NCBI RefSeq assembly: GCF_001425625.1
Contig: NZ_LMCP01000006.1
Span: 98,198-162,197, forward strand
DNA length: 64,000 nt
DNA from: Mesorhizobium sp. Root102
Lineage (GTDB): Bacteria > Pseudomonadota > Alphaproteobacteria > Rhizobiales > Rhizobiaceae
Direction of reading: 5' to 3'
Part shown: positions 18,206 to 27,536 of the stretch, piece by piece
Layout: each line of letters opens with the position of its first letter
Position numbering within the stretch: position 1 is the stretch's first letter
The notes under the pieces: generated by a model
Databases searched by the model: none
What the model saw: the letters and a program-made list of their open reading frames with translations, nothing else
Told to the model about the DNA's origin: nothing
Made by a program: the position numbers and the translations under genes

Positions 18206-19096
18206 CTATGCGACCGGCTTGATCCTCAACCTTGCGATCCGGTTCTTGTCGCGTTTCATGACGATGAAGCGCTTGCCGTGGAACGTAAAAGCTTGTTTCT
18301 CCTCGGGAATCGACTGCGTCTCGTGGATGACGAGGCCGGCGATCGTGGTCGCCTCCTCGTCGGGCAGGTTCCAGTCAAGCGCCCGGTTCAGGTCGCGGAT
18401 CGGCACCGTGCCGTCGACGACGACGGAGCCGTCGGCCTCCTGCTTGACGCCCTGGATGTCGACATCGTGCTCGTCGGCAATCTCGCCGACGATCTCCTCG
18501 ATGATGTCCTCCAGCGTCACCAGCCCTTCGACCTCGCCATATTCGTCGACGACGACTGCGAAATGCGCCTTGCGGCGCAGGAAGGCGTTGAGCTGTTCCT
18601 GCAAGGTCGTCGTGTCGGGCACGAACCATGGTTTCGAGGCGATCTTCATCACATCGATCCTGGAGAAGTCGTTGCCGACTTCGTTGAGCGCGCGCAGCAG
18701 GTCCTTGGCGTGGAGCACGCCGACGATGTTGTCGAGCGAGCCCTTCCACAGCGGCATGCGGGTGTGCGGGCTCTGCAGGATCTCGCGCACAACCGCTTCC
18801 GGTGCATTGTCGGCATTGACCGAGCGCATGTTGGTGCGGTGGACCATGATGTCGGAGACTTCGAGCTCGGCGAGATCGAACAGGCCGCCGACGCGGTCGC
18901 GGTCCTCGCGCACCACCTGGCCGTCGCGGCGGAAATCGTCCACCGCGCCGCGCAACTCGTCCTGGGTCGAGCGCTGCGGCTCGATGCGCGACAGCTCATA
19001 GCCGAACATGGCGAGGAGGCGCGTGCGCACGGCAACGACCAGCAGGAGAAGGATGGCAAGGACGGCGACGACAATCCAGCCGGTCTCGTTGGTCAT
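18206..19096 (-). CDS. CorC/HlyC-like protein lacking most of the DUF21 membrane domain
   Basis: The 296-residue protein has two CBS domains ([11 protein letters not shown]... and [25 protein letters not shown]) and a C-terminal CorC_HlyC domain ([13 protein letters not shown]...[10 protein letters not shown]). Full-size relatives have about 430 residues, with a DUF21 transmembrane domain of some 150-190 residues in front. Here only one hydrophobic helix ([16 protein letters not shown]) is left, followed at once by the cytoplasmic linker [11 protein letters not shown]. This looks like an in-frame internal deletion. The ATG overlaps the aroB stop (ATGA). Mg/Co efflux is the family role; it may be lost here. 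Confidence 0.8.
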   Translation of the reverse strand: MTNETGWIVVAVLAILLLLVVAVRTRLLAMFGYELSRIEPQRSTQDELRGAVDDFRRDGQVVREDRDRVGGLFDLAELEVSDIMVHRTNMRSVNADNAPEAVVREILQSPHTRMPLWKGSLDNIVGVLHAKDLLRALNEVGNDFSRIDVMKIASKPWFVPDTTTLQEQLNAFLRRKAHFAVVVDEYGEVEGLVTLEDIIEEIVGEIADEHDVDIQGVKQEADGSVVVDGTVPIRDLNRALDWNLPDEEATTIAGLVIHETQSIPEEKQAFTFHGKRFIVMKRDKNRIARLRIKPVA

Positions 19097-20256
19097 CTCG
19101 GCCGCATCTTCTGCTGGCCCAGCCTGCTTTCCTGCTGGCTGGGATGGTTCTCTTTTAGGAACGACAGCACTTCCGAGGCCGGCACATCCTTGGCGATGAA
19201 GGCCTGGCCGACGCCGCGCGTCAGGATGAAGGTCAGCGCGCCGCGCGACACCTTCTTGTCCTGGGTGATGAAGGCCAGCAGCGCCTCGGCGTCGGGCAAA
19301 TCGCCTGGAATATCGACTATCCGCCAAGGCAGGCCGACGGCGCGCAGATGCGCTTCGACGCGCGCTGCGTCGTCGGGGCTGGCCAGGTTGAGCCGCGACG
19401 AGAACCGGTACGCCAGCGCCATGCCGATGGCGACGCCCTCGCCATGGACGAGACGGGCTCCGTCATACCGCGTGGCGGCTTCCAGCGCGTGGCCGAACGT
19501 ATGGCCGAGATTGAGCAGGGCACGGTCGCCGGTCTCGAACTCGTCGCGGGCAACGACGTCGGCCTTGGCGCGGCAGGCTTCGGCAATCGCCTGCGCCCTC
19601 TCCGGCCCGCCGGCAAACACCTTTGCCCAGTTCTCTTCCAGCCAGGCGAAAAACTCCGGCCGGTCGATCAGCCCGTATTTGGCAAGCTCGGCGTAGCCTG
19701 CACGGAATTCGCGGATCGGCAGCGTGTCGAGCACTCCGGTGTCAGCCAGCACCAGCTTCGGCTGATGGAAGACGCCGACAAGGTTCTTGCCGCGCGCACT
19801 GTTGATGCCGGTCTTGCCGCCGACCGAGGAATCGACCTGCGCCAGCAATGAGGTCGGAATCTGCACGAAATTCATGCCGCGACGCACGATGCCGGCGGCA
19901 AAGCCGGCGAGATCGCCGATGACGCCGCCGCCAAAGGCGATGACGATGTCGCCGCGCTCCAGTTTCGCAGCCAGCACACCGTCGACCACCTCCTCGAGAT
20001 GGGCGAAGCTCTTGGTCTTCTCGCCGGGCGGCAGCGTGATGACGGCCGGTTGAATGCCTACCGTTTCGAGGCCGGCTTTCAGCGCATCGAGATGCGCTGC
20101 CGCGACATTGGCATCGGTGATGACGGCGGCGCGTGTGCCCGGCAGGCGGCGCGAAATCTCCGCACCCGCGCGGGATAGCAATCCCGAACCGATCAGAATG
20201 TCGTAGGTCCGGTCGCCAAGGCCGACTTCGACAACAACGGGTGCATCAACGCTCAC
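19093..20256 (-). CDS. aroB: 3-dehydroquinate synthase
   Basis: At 387 residues it matches AroB. It converts DAHP to 3-dehydroquinate in the shikimate pathway, using NAD+ and a divalent metal. Visible are the NAD-binding [14 protein letters not shown], the [14 protein letters not shown] phosphate/substrate loop and metal ligands in [11 protein letters not shown] and HGEGVAIGM. It starts with GTG at 20256, which overlaps the aroK stop (GTGA). The aroK-aroB-corC order is conserved in rhizobia and is translationally coupled at both joints here. Confidence 0.96.
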   Translation of the reverse strand: MSVDAPVVVEVGLGDRTYDILIGSGLLSRAGAEISRRLPGTRAAVITDANVAAAHLDALKAGLETVGIQPAVITLPPGEKTKSFAHLEEVVDGVLAAKLERGDIVIAFGGGVIGDLAGFAAGIVRRGMNFVQIPTSLLAQVDSSVGGKTGINSARGKNLVGVFHQPKLVLADTGVLDTLPIREFRAGYAELAKYGLIDRPEFFAWLEENWAKVFAGGPERAQAIAEACRAKADVVARDEFETGDRALLNLGHTFGHALEAATRYDGARLVHGEGVAIGMALAYRFSSRLNLASPDDAARVEAHLRAVGLPWRIVDIPGDLPDAEALLAFITQDKKVSRGALTFILTRGVGQAFIAKDVPASEVLSFLKENHPSQQESRLGQQKMRPR

Positions 20257-20864
20257 GATTCCACCTCGCCTGTCGCGGCAGTCTCATCGATGCCGAAATG
20301 CCGGCACAGCGCGTCCACCACCTCGGTGGCTATGACCTCTTTGCGGTCGTCGCGGGTCGGCACTGTGACATCGGATGTCGCGTAGACCGGATAACGCTCC
20401 CCCATCAGCCGCTCCAGCACGGCGCGGGGGTCAGCGCTTTTCAGGAGCGGCCGGTTCTGCTTCTTGGAGACGCGTTCCATCAACAGGTCGAGCTCGGCCT
20501 TCAGCCACACCGACACGCCGTGCGAGGCGATCGCCTCGCGCGTCTGCGCGTTCATGAAGGCACCGCCGCCTGTCGACAGCACTTGTGGGCCGTTTTCCAG
20601 CACGCGCAGGATGACGCGCTGCTCCAGCGCCCTGAATTCCGTCTCGCCATAGCGCTCGAACAGCTCCGGAACGGTCATGCGCGAGACACTTTCGATCTCC
20701 TGGTCGCTGTCGATGAACGGAAGCGCCAGCATCGTCGCCACCTTGCGGCCGATCGCCGTCTTGCCGGCGCCCATCAGCCCGACAAAGACGACGGAACGGC
20801 TGCCCAGCCGGCCAAGCAGCGCGGCGTGGGTCTCGTCCGGAGGATTTGCTGGCAGCGCGTTCAT
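20253..20864 (-). CDS. aroK: Shikimate kinase
   Basis: The 203-residue protein phosphorylates shikimate with ATP. Walker A is GLMGAGKT (residues 29-36), the shikimate-binding DSDQEIE follows, and the STGGGAFMN motif and the lid segment RPLLKSADP are present. The length and the start at ATG 20864 agree with alphaproteobacterial AroK, which has a short N-terminal extension. It opens the aroK-aroB unit. Confidence 0.95.
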   Translation of the reverse strand: MNALPANPPDETHAALLGRLGSRSVVFVGLMGAGKTAIGRKVATMLALPFIDSDQEIESVSRMTVPELFERYGETEFRALEQRVILRVLENGPQVLSTGGGAFMNAQTREAIASHGVSVWLKAELDLLMERVSKKQNRPLLKSADPRAVLERLMGERYPVYATSDVTVPTRDDRKEVIATEVVDALCRHFGIDETAATGEVES

Positions 20865-21071
20865 CGGATGTTTTCCACGGCCCTCTTTGCCGGCGTATCG
20901 ACATGAAAAGCCCGTTTGCGTCAAGCGTGGCAAGCACCTTGAGCCTGATATGGCTGACCTCTGCATCAGAAGTTGCTAGCGGGCCTCAGCTTCTTCCTTG
21001 AATTGGCCGGATTGGCGTCCCATAAGGGGACAGGGTTTGGAAACGCAGAACAAGAAGACGGGCGAATATTG

Positions 21072-21224
21072 ATGCCGACACTGTTTCGCTTTGTCGTTAC
21101 GCTCGCGATTCTGGCTGGCATTGCCTATGGTACGATGTTCGCACTGGTGATGTTCGTCGAGCCCAAGAAGGGGGAAATGAGCGTGCGCATCCCTCCGGAA
21201 AAGCTCAATCCCAAGAAAAGTTGA
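21072..21224 (+). CDS. Small single-helix membrane protein
   Basis: The 50-residue protein has one transmembrane helix (FVVTLAILAGIAYGTMFALVMFV) followed by a short basic tail with PKKGEMSVRIPPEKL. Short proteins of this form sit upstream of xerD in many rhizobia and are often mislabelled as histidine kinases, although no kinase domain fits. Function unknown. ATG 21072 follows a long unstructured leader. xerD starts 17 bases later. Confidence 0.7.
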   Translation: MPTLFRFVVTLAILAGIAYGTMFALVMFVEPKKGEMSVRIPPEKLNPKKS

Positions 21225-21241
21225 ATGACAAGAAAAGCTGA

Positions 21242-22159
21242 ATGAACAGCGCCGCCCGCATCGAAGCCTTTCTGGAAATGATGAGTGCCGAGCGGGGTGC
21301 TGCCGAAAACACGCTTTCCTCCTACCGCCGTGACCTCGAAGACGCCTCAAGCGAGATCGATGGCGGTCTCGCCGGCGCGGCCGCTGCCGATATCCGCGCC
21401 TATCTCGACGACATCGCCGCCCGTGGCTTTGCCGCCACGTCGCAGGCGCGCAAACTGTCGGCGATCCGCCAGTTCTTCAAATTCCTCTACGCCGAAGGCC
21501 TGCGCGGCGATGACCCGACCGGCACGCTGGACAGCCCGAAAAAGGGCCGTCCGCTGCCCAAGACGATGAGCGAGGCCGACACCGCTAGGCTGATCGACCG
21601 CGCGGCACTTGAGGCCGGCGATGCTGCGCTCGGCAACAGTGAATGGCTGGCTTCGCTGCGGCTGCATGCGTTGGTCGAGGTGCTTTATGCCACCGGCCTG
21701 CGCGTTTCCGAACTGGTCGGCCTGCCGGTGACGGTGGCGCAGCGCGATGACCGCTTCTTCATGGTGCGCGGCAAGGGCGACAAAGAGCGCATGGTGCCGC
21801 TCTCGGCCAAGGCGCGCACAGCGATGAAAAGCTGGCTTGCCGCCCGCGCCAAGGTTCCCGCCTTCGCCGACAGTCCGTTCCTGTTTCCGGCCGCCTCCGA
21901 CAGCGGCTGTCTCTCGCGTCAGGTCTTCGCGCGCGACCTGAAAGGGCTGGCGGCAAGAGCCGGCATCGCCTCGGCGAAGATCTCGCCGCATGTGCTGCGC
22001 CATGCTTTCGCCAGCCATCTCCTGCAGAACGGCGCCGATCTCAGGGCCGTGCAGCAATTGCTCGGCCATGCCGACATATCGACGACACAGATTTATACCC
22101 ATGTGCTGGAAGAGCGGCTGGTGCGGCTGGTCAACGATCATCATCCGCTTGCCGACTAG
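21242..22159 (+). CDS. xerD: Site-specific tyrosine recombinase XerD
   Basis: The 305-residue protein has an N-terminal SAM-like DNA-binding domain and a C-terminal catalytic domain. The catalytic residues are visible: Arg in [13 protein letters not shown], Lys in [11 protein letters not shown], HxxR in [12 protein letters not shown], His in [16 protein letters not shown] and the nucleophile Tyr in the same segment. With XerC it resolves chromosome dimers at dif. The normal length and the neighbours aroK and accA mark it as the housekeeping enzyme and not a mobile-element integrase. Confidence 0.92.
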   Translation: MNSAARIEAFLEMMSAERGAAENTLSSYRRDLEDASSEIDGGLAGAAAADIRAYLDDIAARGFAATSQARKLSAIRQFFKFLYAEGLRGDDPTGTLDSPKKGRPLPKTMSEADTARLIDRAALEAGDAALGNSEWLASLRLHALVEVLYATGLRVSELVGLPVTVAQRDDRFFMVRGKGDKERMVPLSAKARTAMKSWLAARAKVPAFADSPFLFPAASDSGCLSRQVFARDLKGLAARAGIASAKISPHVLRHAFASHLLQNGADLRAVQQLLGHADISTTQIYTHVLEERLVRLVNDHHPLAD

Positions 22160-22258
22160 ACCTCATATCGCTATGTGAGGACGACATTCCACCGCCCGGA
22201 GCCTTGTATTCAAGGGTTCCGTCAGCCATTGCCTTCCGACGTATCGGTCCGCTCACGC

Positions 22259-23209
22259 ATGTATAATTACCTCGATTTCGAAAAGCCGGTGCAGGACCTC
22301 GAGGGCAAGATCCTTGAGCTGAAGAAGCTTGCCGAGAACGGCGAGGCGGTGGATGTTGGCGACGAGATCAGCCGTCTCGAGAAGCGCTCCCGCGACGCCC
22401 TGCGCGACGCCTACAAGGCGCTGACCCCGTGGCAGAAGGTGCAGGTGGCGCGCCATCCCGACAGGCCGCATTGCGTCGACTACATCAAGGGTCTGTTCAA
22501 CGATTTCACGCCGCTGGCCGGCGACCGCAATTACGGCGAGGACCAGGCGATCGTCGGCGGCTTCGCCCGTTTTCGCGGCGAGCCTGTCGCCATCATCGGC
22601 CAGGAAAAGGGTTCCGACACGACCAGCCGGCTGAAGCACAATTTCGGTTCGGTGCGGCCGGAAGGCTACCGCAAGGCGGTGCGGCTGATGGAACTCGCCG
22701 ACCGCTTCAAGATCCCGTTGCTGACACTGGTGGACACCGCCGGCGCCTATCCCGGCGTCGGTGCCGAGGAGCGTGGCCAGGCGGAAGCCATTGCCCGCTC
22801 GACTTCGGCCTGCCTTGGCCTGAAAGTGCCATCGATCTCGGTGGTCATCGGCGAAGGCGGCTCGGGCGGCGCCATCGCGATCGCCACCGCCAACCGCGTC
22901 TACATGCTCGAACATTCCATCTACTCGGTGATCTCGCCGGAGGGCGCCGCCTCGATCCTGTGGCGCGACACGACGCGGTCGAAGGACGCGGCGACCAACA
23001 TGAAGATCACCGCGCAGGATCTTCTGGAGTTGAAGATCATCGACGCCATCATTCCCGAGCCGCTCGGCGGCGCGCATCGTGGCGCCGAAACCGTGATTGC
23101 CGCGACCGGCGACCTGATCGCCAGGACGATGAAAGAGTTTGCTGGCGCCAACACCGATTTCCGCGAGCAGCGCCGCGAGAAGTACCTGGCTATGGGCCGC
23201 AGTCTCTGA
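22259..23209 (+). CDS. accA: Acetyl-CoA carboxylase carboxyltransferase subunit alpha
   Basis: The 316-residue protein starts [15 protein letters not shown], the usual AccA N-terminus. It contains the crotonase-fold carboxyltransferase core with [19 protein letters not shown] and [12 protein letters not shown]. With AccD it moves the carboxyl group from biotin to acetyl-CoA, the committed step of fatty-acid synthesis in the cytosol. ATG 22259 is supported by the conserved start. An isolated unit in the xerD direction. Confidence 0.96.
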   Translation: MYNYLDFEKPVQDLEGKILELKKLAENGEAVDVGDEISRLEKRSRDALRDAYKALTPWQKVQVARHPDRPHCVDYIKGLFNDFTPLAGDRNYGEDQAIVGGFARFRGEPVAIIGQEKGSDTTSRLKHNFGSVRPEGYRKAVRLMELADRFKIPLLTLVDTAGAYPGVGAEERGQAEAIARSTSACLGLKVPSISVVIGEGGSGGAIAIATANRVYMLEHSIYSVISPEGAASILWRDTTRSKDAATNMKITAQDLLELKIIDAIIPEPLGGAHRGAETVIAATGDLIARTMKEFAGANTDFREQRREKYLAMGRSL

Positions 23210-23248
23210 CCACGTGCAGCCTTGCCCGCCACAATGTGGCGGTCCGGA

Positions 23249-23269
23249 GCATTTTTGCCACAAAAATGC
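23249..23269 (+). terminator. AT-rich hairpin after accA
   Basis: GCATTTTTG and CAAAAATGC form a 9-bp stem with a CCA loop. A smaller hairpin, GCCAC/GTGGC, is just before it (23228-23240). No T-run follows, so it could be a terminator of accA or an operator for the next gene. Confidence 0.4.
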
Positions 23270-23425
23270 CGCTGCATTCGGCTCAATGGAACAGCCGCGA
23301 GGGGACGCGTCGACACTTGCGGTAAGGAATTTTCAAGGTTAACGGGCTTAGGGTCCGCCCACGTTCAATGCAGTAGCCGTGGCACAAATTGCCCTGGCGC
23401 CAGAGAAAAGACGATATCCGCAGCC

Positions 23426-24724
23426 ATGTTTGTCAAGATTGCCCGCACCGGACTTCTGATCGCCGCCCTCGGCGTTGCCGGCTGCAACAATTCGTCGATG
23501 AAGGATTTTGCCCCGGAGGCCAATAAGCCGCTGCCCGACAAGATCCTCGCCGACATGAAGGCCAAGGGCATGGTCCGCACTTCCTCGGTGATGGCCCGCA
23601 TCTTCAAGGAAGAGGGCAAGCTCGAAATCTGGAAGGCCAAGACCAATGGCCGGTACGACATGGTGGCCAGCTACGACATCTGCAAATGGTCGGGCAAGCT
23701 GGGCCCCAAATACACCGAGGGTGACCGCCAGGCGCCGGAAGGCTTCTACACGGTGCGGCCGTCGCAGATGAATCCCCGCTCGAACTACCATCTGTCCTTC
23801 AACATCGGCTTTCCCAACGCCTATGACCGCGCCAATGGCCGCACGGGTCAGAACCTGATGGTGCATGGCGCTTGCTCGTCGTCGGGCTGCTATTCGATGA
23901 CCGATGCGCAGATCGAGCAGATCTATGCCTTTGGCCGCGACGCGTTTCAGGGCGGGCAGACCGAGTTCCAGGTCGAGGCCTTTCCGTTCCGTATGACCGC
24001 CGCCAACATGGCGCGCTATCGCAACGACCCGAATTACGAATTCTGGAAGATGCTGAAGGTCGGCTACGACAATTTCGAGATCACCAAGGTTCCGCCGAAG
24101 GTCGATGTCTGCGAAAAGCGTTATGTCTTCAACCAGGTTGCCGCTGACGGCCAGACATTCGATCCGACCGGCGCCTGCCCGGCGACGACGCAGCCTGATT
24201 CGCTGAAAAGCGCCTACAATTCCTACATGAGCACCTATGACGCGGCTTTCAACAGCGCGGTCAAGGCCAGCGTGCCCCCACCCAAGCCGACCATCGCCGG
24301 CATCAAGGAAGCCAGCATCGTCTCCGACTGGTCCAAGCGCCGGGCGCGCGGCGAGCGCGTGCCGATCGACCCGCCGTCGCTCAACAATGACGGCACGGTC
24401 ACCGAGACGGCGCGCATGGGCCGCATCGATTCGCCGGCAGGCCGCAAGATGGCCGCCCTCGACGCCGAAAAGGCCGCCAAGCAGAAGGCCGAAGAGCAGA
24501 GGCTGGCTGCCGTAGAGGCGGCCAAGCAAGCCAAGGAAGCCGCCAAGGCCCAGGCTCTGGCTCAAAAGGAGGCCGAGAAGGCCGCCAAGGAAGCCCCTGT
24601 CGCCACCGCGACCATCGTGGCCCCTTCCGAAGCCGCGCCAGTGGCCGAAACGGAGGCGGTAAGCGCCGATGAGAGCCGTGTGACGAAGCTGAAGAACAAG
24701 TTGCTCGGCATGTTCGGCGGTTGA
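23426..24724 (+). CDS. L,D-transpeptidase (YkuD/YafK type) lipoprotein
   Basis: The 432-residue protein begins with a lipoprotein signal ending in the lipobox LGVAGC. The catalytic YkuD motif HGACSSSGCYSMTD (HGxxxSxGC) carries the nucleophile Cys. YafK-like enzymes work in the periplasm on peptidoglycan or its lipoprotein links. The C-terminal quarter is an Ala/Lys/Glu-rich, probably coiled-coil tail that could reach across the periplasm, ending in a short basic helix. Full-length for this rhizobial group. Confidence 0.85.
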   Translation: MFVKIARTGLLIAALGVAGCNNSSMKDFAPEANKPLPDKILADMKAKGMVRTSSVMARIFKEEGKLEIWKAKTNGRYDMVASYDICKWSGKLGPKYTEGDRQAPEGFYTVRPSQMNPRSNYHLSFNIGFPNAYDRANGRTGQNLMVHGACSSSGCYSMTDAQIEQIYAFGRDAFQGGQTEFQVEAFPFRMTAANMARYRNDPNYEFWKMLKVGYDNFEITKVPPKVDVCEKRYVFNQVAADGQTFDPTGACPATTQPDSLKSAYNSYMSTYDAAFNSAVKASVPPPKPTIAGIKEASIVSDWSKRRARGERVPIDPPSLNNDGTVTETARMGRIDSPAGRKMAALDAEKAAKQKAEEQRLAAVEAAKQAKEAAKAQALAQKEAEKAAKEAPVATATIVAPSEAAPVAETEAVSADESRVTKLKNKLLGMFGG

Positions 24725-24733
24725 TTTTCACCC

Positions 24734-24976
24734 GTGGCTGACCGCGCCGATATCTATGACCTCAAGGGACTGAACTGTCCCTTGCCCGTGCTCAAGGCGA
24801 AGAAACGCCTGGCCGGGATGCAAGCGGGCAGCCAGCTGTGGCTCGAAACCACCGATCCGCTGGCCGTGATCGACATTCCGGCATTCTGCTCCGACAGCGG
24901 CCACCGTCTGATCGAAACGGCGTCGGTATCAGGCGGCCATCGCTTCCTGGTCGAGCGAGGCGAACAGCAATCGTAG
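24734..24976 (+). CDS. tusA: TusA-like sulfur carrier/sulfurtransferase
   Basis: The 80-residue protein has the TusA signature LKGLNCPLPVLKAKK with the sulfur-accepting Cys15 in the CPxP motif. TusA passes persulfide sulfur to tRNA thiolation and other sulfur pathways. It starts with GTG at 24734, nine bases after the L,D-transpeptidase stop. It is convergent with the CobW gene. The symbol tusA is by family; a YedF-like role is also possible. Confidence 0.85.
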   Translation: MADRADIYDLKGLNCPLPVLKAKKRLAGMQAGSQLWLETTDPLAVIDIPAFCSDSGHRLIETASVSGGHRFLVERGEQQS

Positions 24977-24979
24977 GAT

Positions 24980-26089
24980 TTACCGTCCGGCAATAGCCAG
25001 CGGGTTGTTTTCCAGCGCCGCGCGGTCGGGCGTGTCGATCGACGGCCGGTTGGTGAAGGCGGCGAACAGCCTGCGGATATAATCTTCCGGCATGTCGAGC
25101 GTGATCAGCACCAGCCGCGTGCCGCGCTTGCCATCGGGCCAGGACGACAATTGCACCGGCGGATGCAGGATCTTCTGCACGCCATGGATCACCAACGGCC
25201 GCGACGGGTCTTCCCGGAGCTCGATGACGCCTTTCATCCGCAGCAGGCGCTCGCCATGGGTCGAACGCAGCAGGTCGAGAAACATCTCGATGGCTGAAAA
25301 CGGCACCGGCCCGTCATGCACCAGCGAATAGGAACGCACGCGCGAATCGTGGCGATGGCCGTGGTCATGGCCATCTTGATGATCATGGTCATAATGATGG
25401 TGGTCGTGATCGTGCGCTGCTTCCTCGCCAAGCCAGCGCCGCACGTCGGCGGATTTCGTCGCCGGATTGTAGAGGCCGCAGTCAAACAGCGCCACCACGC
25501 CTGTCCCCGTGTCGGCGACATCGAGCAGTTCGGCGCCTGGATTGATCTGCCGCAGGCGTGCCCGCAGTGTTTCCAGTTCGCTGGGATCGGTGGCCAGATC
25601 GGCCTTGCTGAGCACGATGCGGTCGGCGACGGCGACCTGCTTGACCGCCTCGACATGGGCATCGAGCGTGGCATTGCCGTTGACTGCATCGACCAGCGTG
25701 ATGACGCCGTCGAGCCGGAAGGCCTGGACAAGCGCGGGATGCGCCATGATCGACTGCAGCACCGGCGCCGGGTCGGCAAGGCCGGTGGTCTCGACGATGA
25801 CGCGGGCAAGACGGGCGATACGGCCGGTCTGCAGCCGGTCGACCAGATCGGCCAGCGTATCGACCAGCTCACCGCGCACCGTGCAGCACAGGCAGCCGTC
25901 GGAAAGCTGGATGATGCCGTCTGAAGACTGCTCGACCAGCAGATGGTCGATCGCCACCTCGCCGAACTCGTTGATGATGACCGCCGTGTCGGCCAGCGCC
26001 GGATCCTTGAGCAGCCGGTTGAGCAGCGTCGTCTTGCCGGCGCCGAGGAAGCCGGTCAGCACCGAGACGGGGATCGGGAAGCCGCTCAT
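24980..26089 (-). CDS. CobW/COG0523 family GTPase, likely metal chaperone
   Basis: The 369-residue protein has Walker A GFLGAGKTT (residues 13-21), the metal-binding GCLCC (65-69), and an SKAD guanine-specificity motif. A His/Asp-rich stretch near residues 224-247 (HDHDHHHYDHDHQDGHDHGH) separates the GTPase from the CobW C-terminal domain. G3E GTPases of this form deliver zinc, cobalt or another metal. The cobS/cobT genes are 10 kb away, so the cobalamin link is not given by context. A rhizobial repeat copy lies just upstream. Confidence 0.88.
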   Translation of the reverse strand: MSGFPIPVSVLTGFLGAGKTTLLNRLLKDPALADTAVIINEFGEVAIDHLLVEQSSDGIIQLSDGCLCCTVRGELVDTLADLVDRLQTGRIARLARVIVETTGLADPAPVLQSIMAHPALVQAFRLDGVITLVDAVNGNATLDAHVEAVKQVAVADRIVLSKADLATDPSELETLRARLRQINPGAELLDVADTGTGVVALFDCGLYNPATKSADVRRWLGEEAAHDHDHHHYDHDHQDGHDHGHRHDSRVRSYSLVHDGPVPFSAIEMFLDLLRSTHGERLLRMKGVIELREDPSRPLVIHGVQKILHPPVQLSSWPDGKRGTRLVLITLDMPEDYIRRLFAAFTNRPSIDTPDRAALENNPLAIAGR

Positions 26090-26110
26090 CGAACTCTATC
26101 TGTCTGTTTG

Positions 26111-26158
26111 AGCATGATCTTTTTCCGAAAACCGGTGCCCACTTTTCGGGATCATGCT
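26111..26158 (-). repeat. Rhizobial intergenic hairpin repeat, copy 2 (inverted)
   Basis: AGCATGATC pairs with GATCATGCT, with an inner CCGAAAA/CTTTTCGG-type stem. Read in reverse complement it matches copy 1 at 9661-9705 over its whole length with a few changes. It fills the gap between the carboxypeptidase and CobW genes. Confidence 0.85.
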
Positions 26159-26159
26159 T

Positions 26160-27323
26160 CTAGTTCGCAACCTTGGCCGGCTGGTCGCCCTGCGCGGCGG
26201 AGCCGGCAATCTTCGGACCGGTGCCGGCCGGCGCCGGTCTGTCGGGCCGCCAGCTGGGGATCGGCACGTCGGCGTATTCCTGGCCGCCGTGATCGAGGAT
26301 GGCCTTCGGCGCCGGACCGGTGGCGCCGCCAAGGCCGACGGCAACCAGCGTCGGCACATGGTCGAGCTTTTCCTGATAGGGCGATTTCGGCACGTCCTTG
26401 GCGACGGCCGGCGGCGCTTCGGACTGTTCCTCAGGCGCCTTCTTCTTGCAGACCTCGTCATGCATGTCGTTGGGCGAGACCGTGTCGCCGTAGGGCGCCA
26501 GCGTGGTGACAGTGGCCGAACCGGCGGCAGGCGTGTCAAAACCCTGGTCGAGCAATCTCGCGGCGGTCTCGGCACGGGTGACTGCCGACTTCTCACCAAG
26601 CACGACCGCGACCAGCGTGCGCCCGTTGCGGGTCGCCGAACCGATCATGTTGAAGCCGGAGGGGCAGACAAAGCCGGTCTTCATGCCGTCGGCGCCGGGA
26701 TAGCGGCCGATCAAGAGATTGTAGTTCGGGATCGCCTTCTTGCCGACGGCAAGACCTTCGATCGAAAACCACGGCACATATTGCGGAAATTCACGGCGGA
26801 TCGCCATCACCAGCACGGCGAGGTCGCGCGCCGTCGTGTACTGGTCCGGCGAGTAGAGCCCGTTCGGATTGACGAAATGCGTGCCGTTCATGCCGAGCCG
26901 GGTCGCCTCGGCATTCATCCGCTCGGCAAAGGCTGCCTGCGAACCGCCGACATTTTCGCCGACGGCCATGGCGATGTCGTTGGCCGATTTGACCAGCATC
27001 ATCTTCAACGCATTGTCGAGCCGCATCACCGAGCCCGGCTTGAAGCCCATCTTGCTTGGCGGCTCGGCGGCGGAGTGTTTCGTCACCTTGATCGGCGAAT
27101 CAAGCTGCACTTCGCCGGCCGCGATTGCCCGAAAGGTCACATAAGCGGTCATCAGCTTGCTCAGCGACGCCGGATACCAGCGCTTGAACGCATCCTGGTG
27201 CTGCAGGATCTTTCCGCCGTTGAGGTCGAACACAACCACCGGATTGGCCAGCGCCGGCCCGGCCACGACCGTCAGCGCCATTGTGCCAGCCGAGAATAGT
27301 TTGAAGAAATGCCTGTGCCGCAT
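26160..27323 (-). CDS. D-alanyl-D-alanine carboxypeptidase (PBP5/6-like)
   Basis: The 387-residue protein has a signal peptide (FSAGTMALTVVAGPALA) and the three penicillin-binding motifs: SLSK (Ser53-Lys56), SAN in VKSANDIAM, and KTG in GMKTGF. It trims the terminal D-Ala from peptidoglycan stem peptides in the periplasm. The C-terminal extension is Pro/Ala-rich and lacks the typical PBP5 beta domain and amphipathic anchor. ATG 27323 was chosen over an upstream TTG. Confidence 0.9.
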   Translation of the reverse strand: MRHRHFFKLFSAGTMALTVVAGPALANPVVVFDLNGGKILQHQDAFKRWYPASLSKLMTAYVTFRAIAAGEVQLDSPIKVTKHSAAEPPSKMGFKPGSVMRLDNALKMMLVKSANDIAMAVGENVGGSQAAFAERMNAEATRLGMNGTHFVNPNGLYSPDQYTTARDLAVLVMAIRREFPQYVPWFSIEGLAVGKKAIPNYNLLIGRYPGADGMKTGFVCPSGFNMIGSATRNGRTLVAVVLGEKSAVTRAETAARLLDQGFDTPAAGSATVTTLAPYGDTVSPNDMHDEVCKKKAPEEQSEAPPAVAKDVPKSPYQEKLDHVPTLVAVGLGGATGPAPKAILDHGGQEYADVPIPSWRPDRPAPAGTGPKIAGSAAQGDQPAKVAN

Positions 27324-27536
27324 GATCAAATCCGAAATCGCCTCTTGCCGTAGTCGCCCCTGGCTCCGTAAGATTTCGTTACGCGATCGCCAGCATGATA
27401 GGTCCGACCCTCAAAAACCGGACCGCATCGTTGCGGTGCTATTTACTCTATGTGACGCCAACATGGCAAAGTGCCTGGCGATCACAATTGCAAGGCGGAT
27501 AACACCCGCCTGCCCCAACAGCGAGATGGAACCATC

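Noticed and set aside
17531..19696. Very long plus-strand open frame across three genes
   Set aside because: It runs antisense to the hydrolase relic, the CorC-like gene and aroB, with biased composition and no motif; a GC-content artefact.
21242..22159. XerD as integrase of the island after the tRNA
   Set aside because: It is 6 kb before the tRNA, between aroK and accA, full-length and of the housekeeping type.
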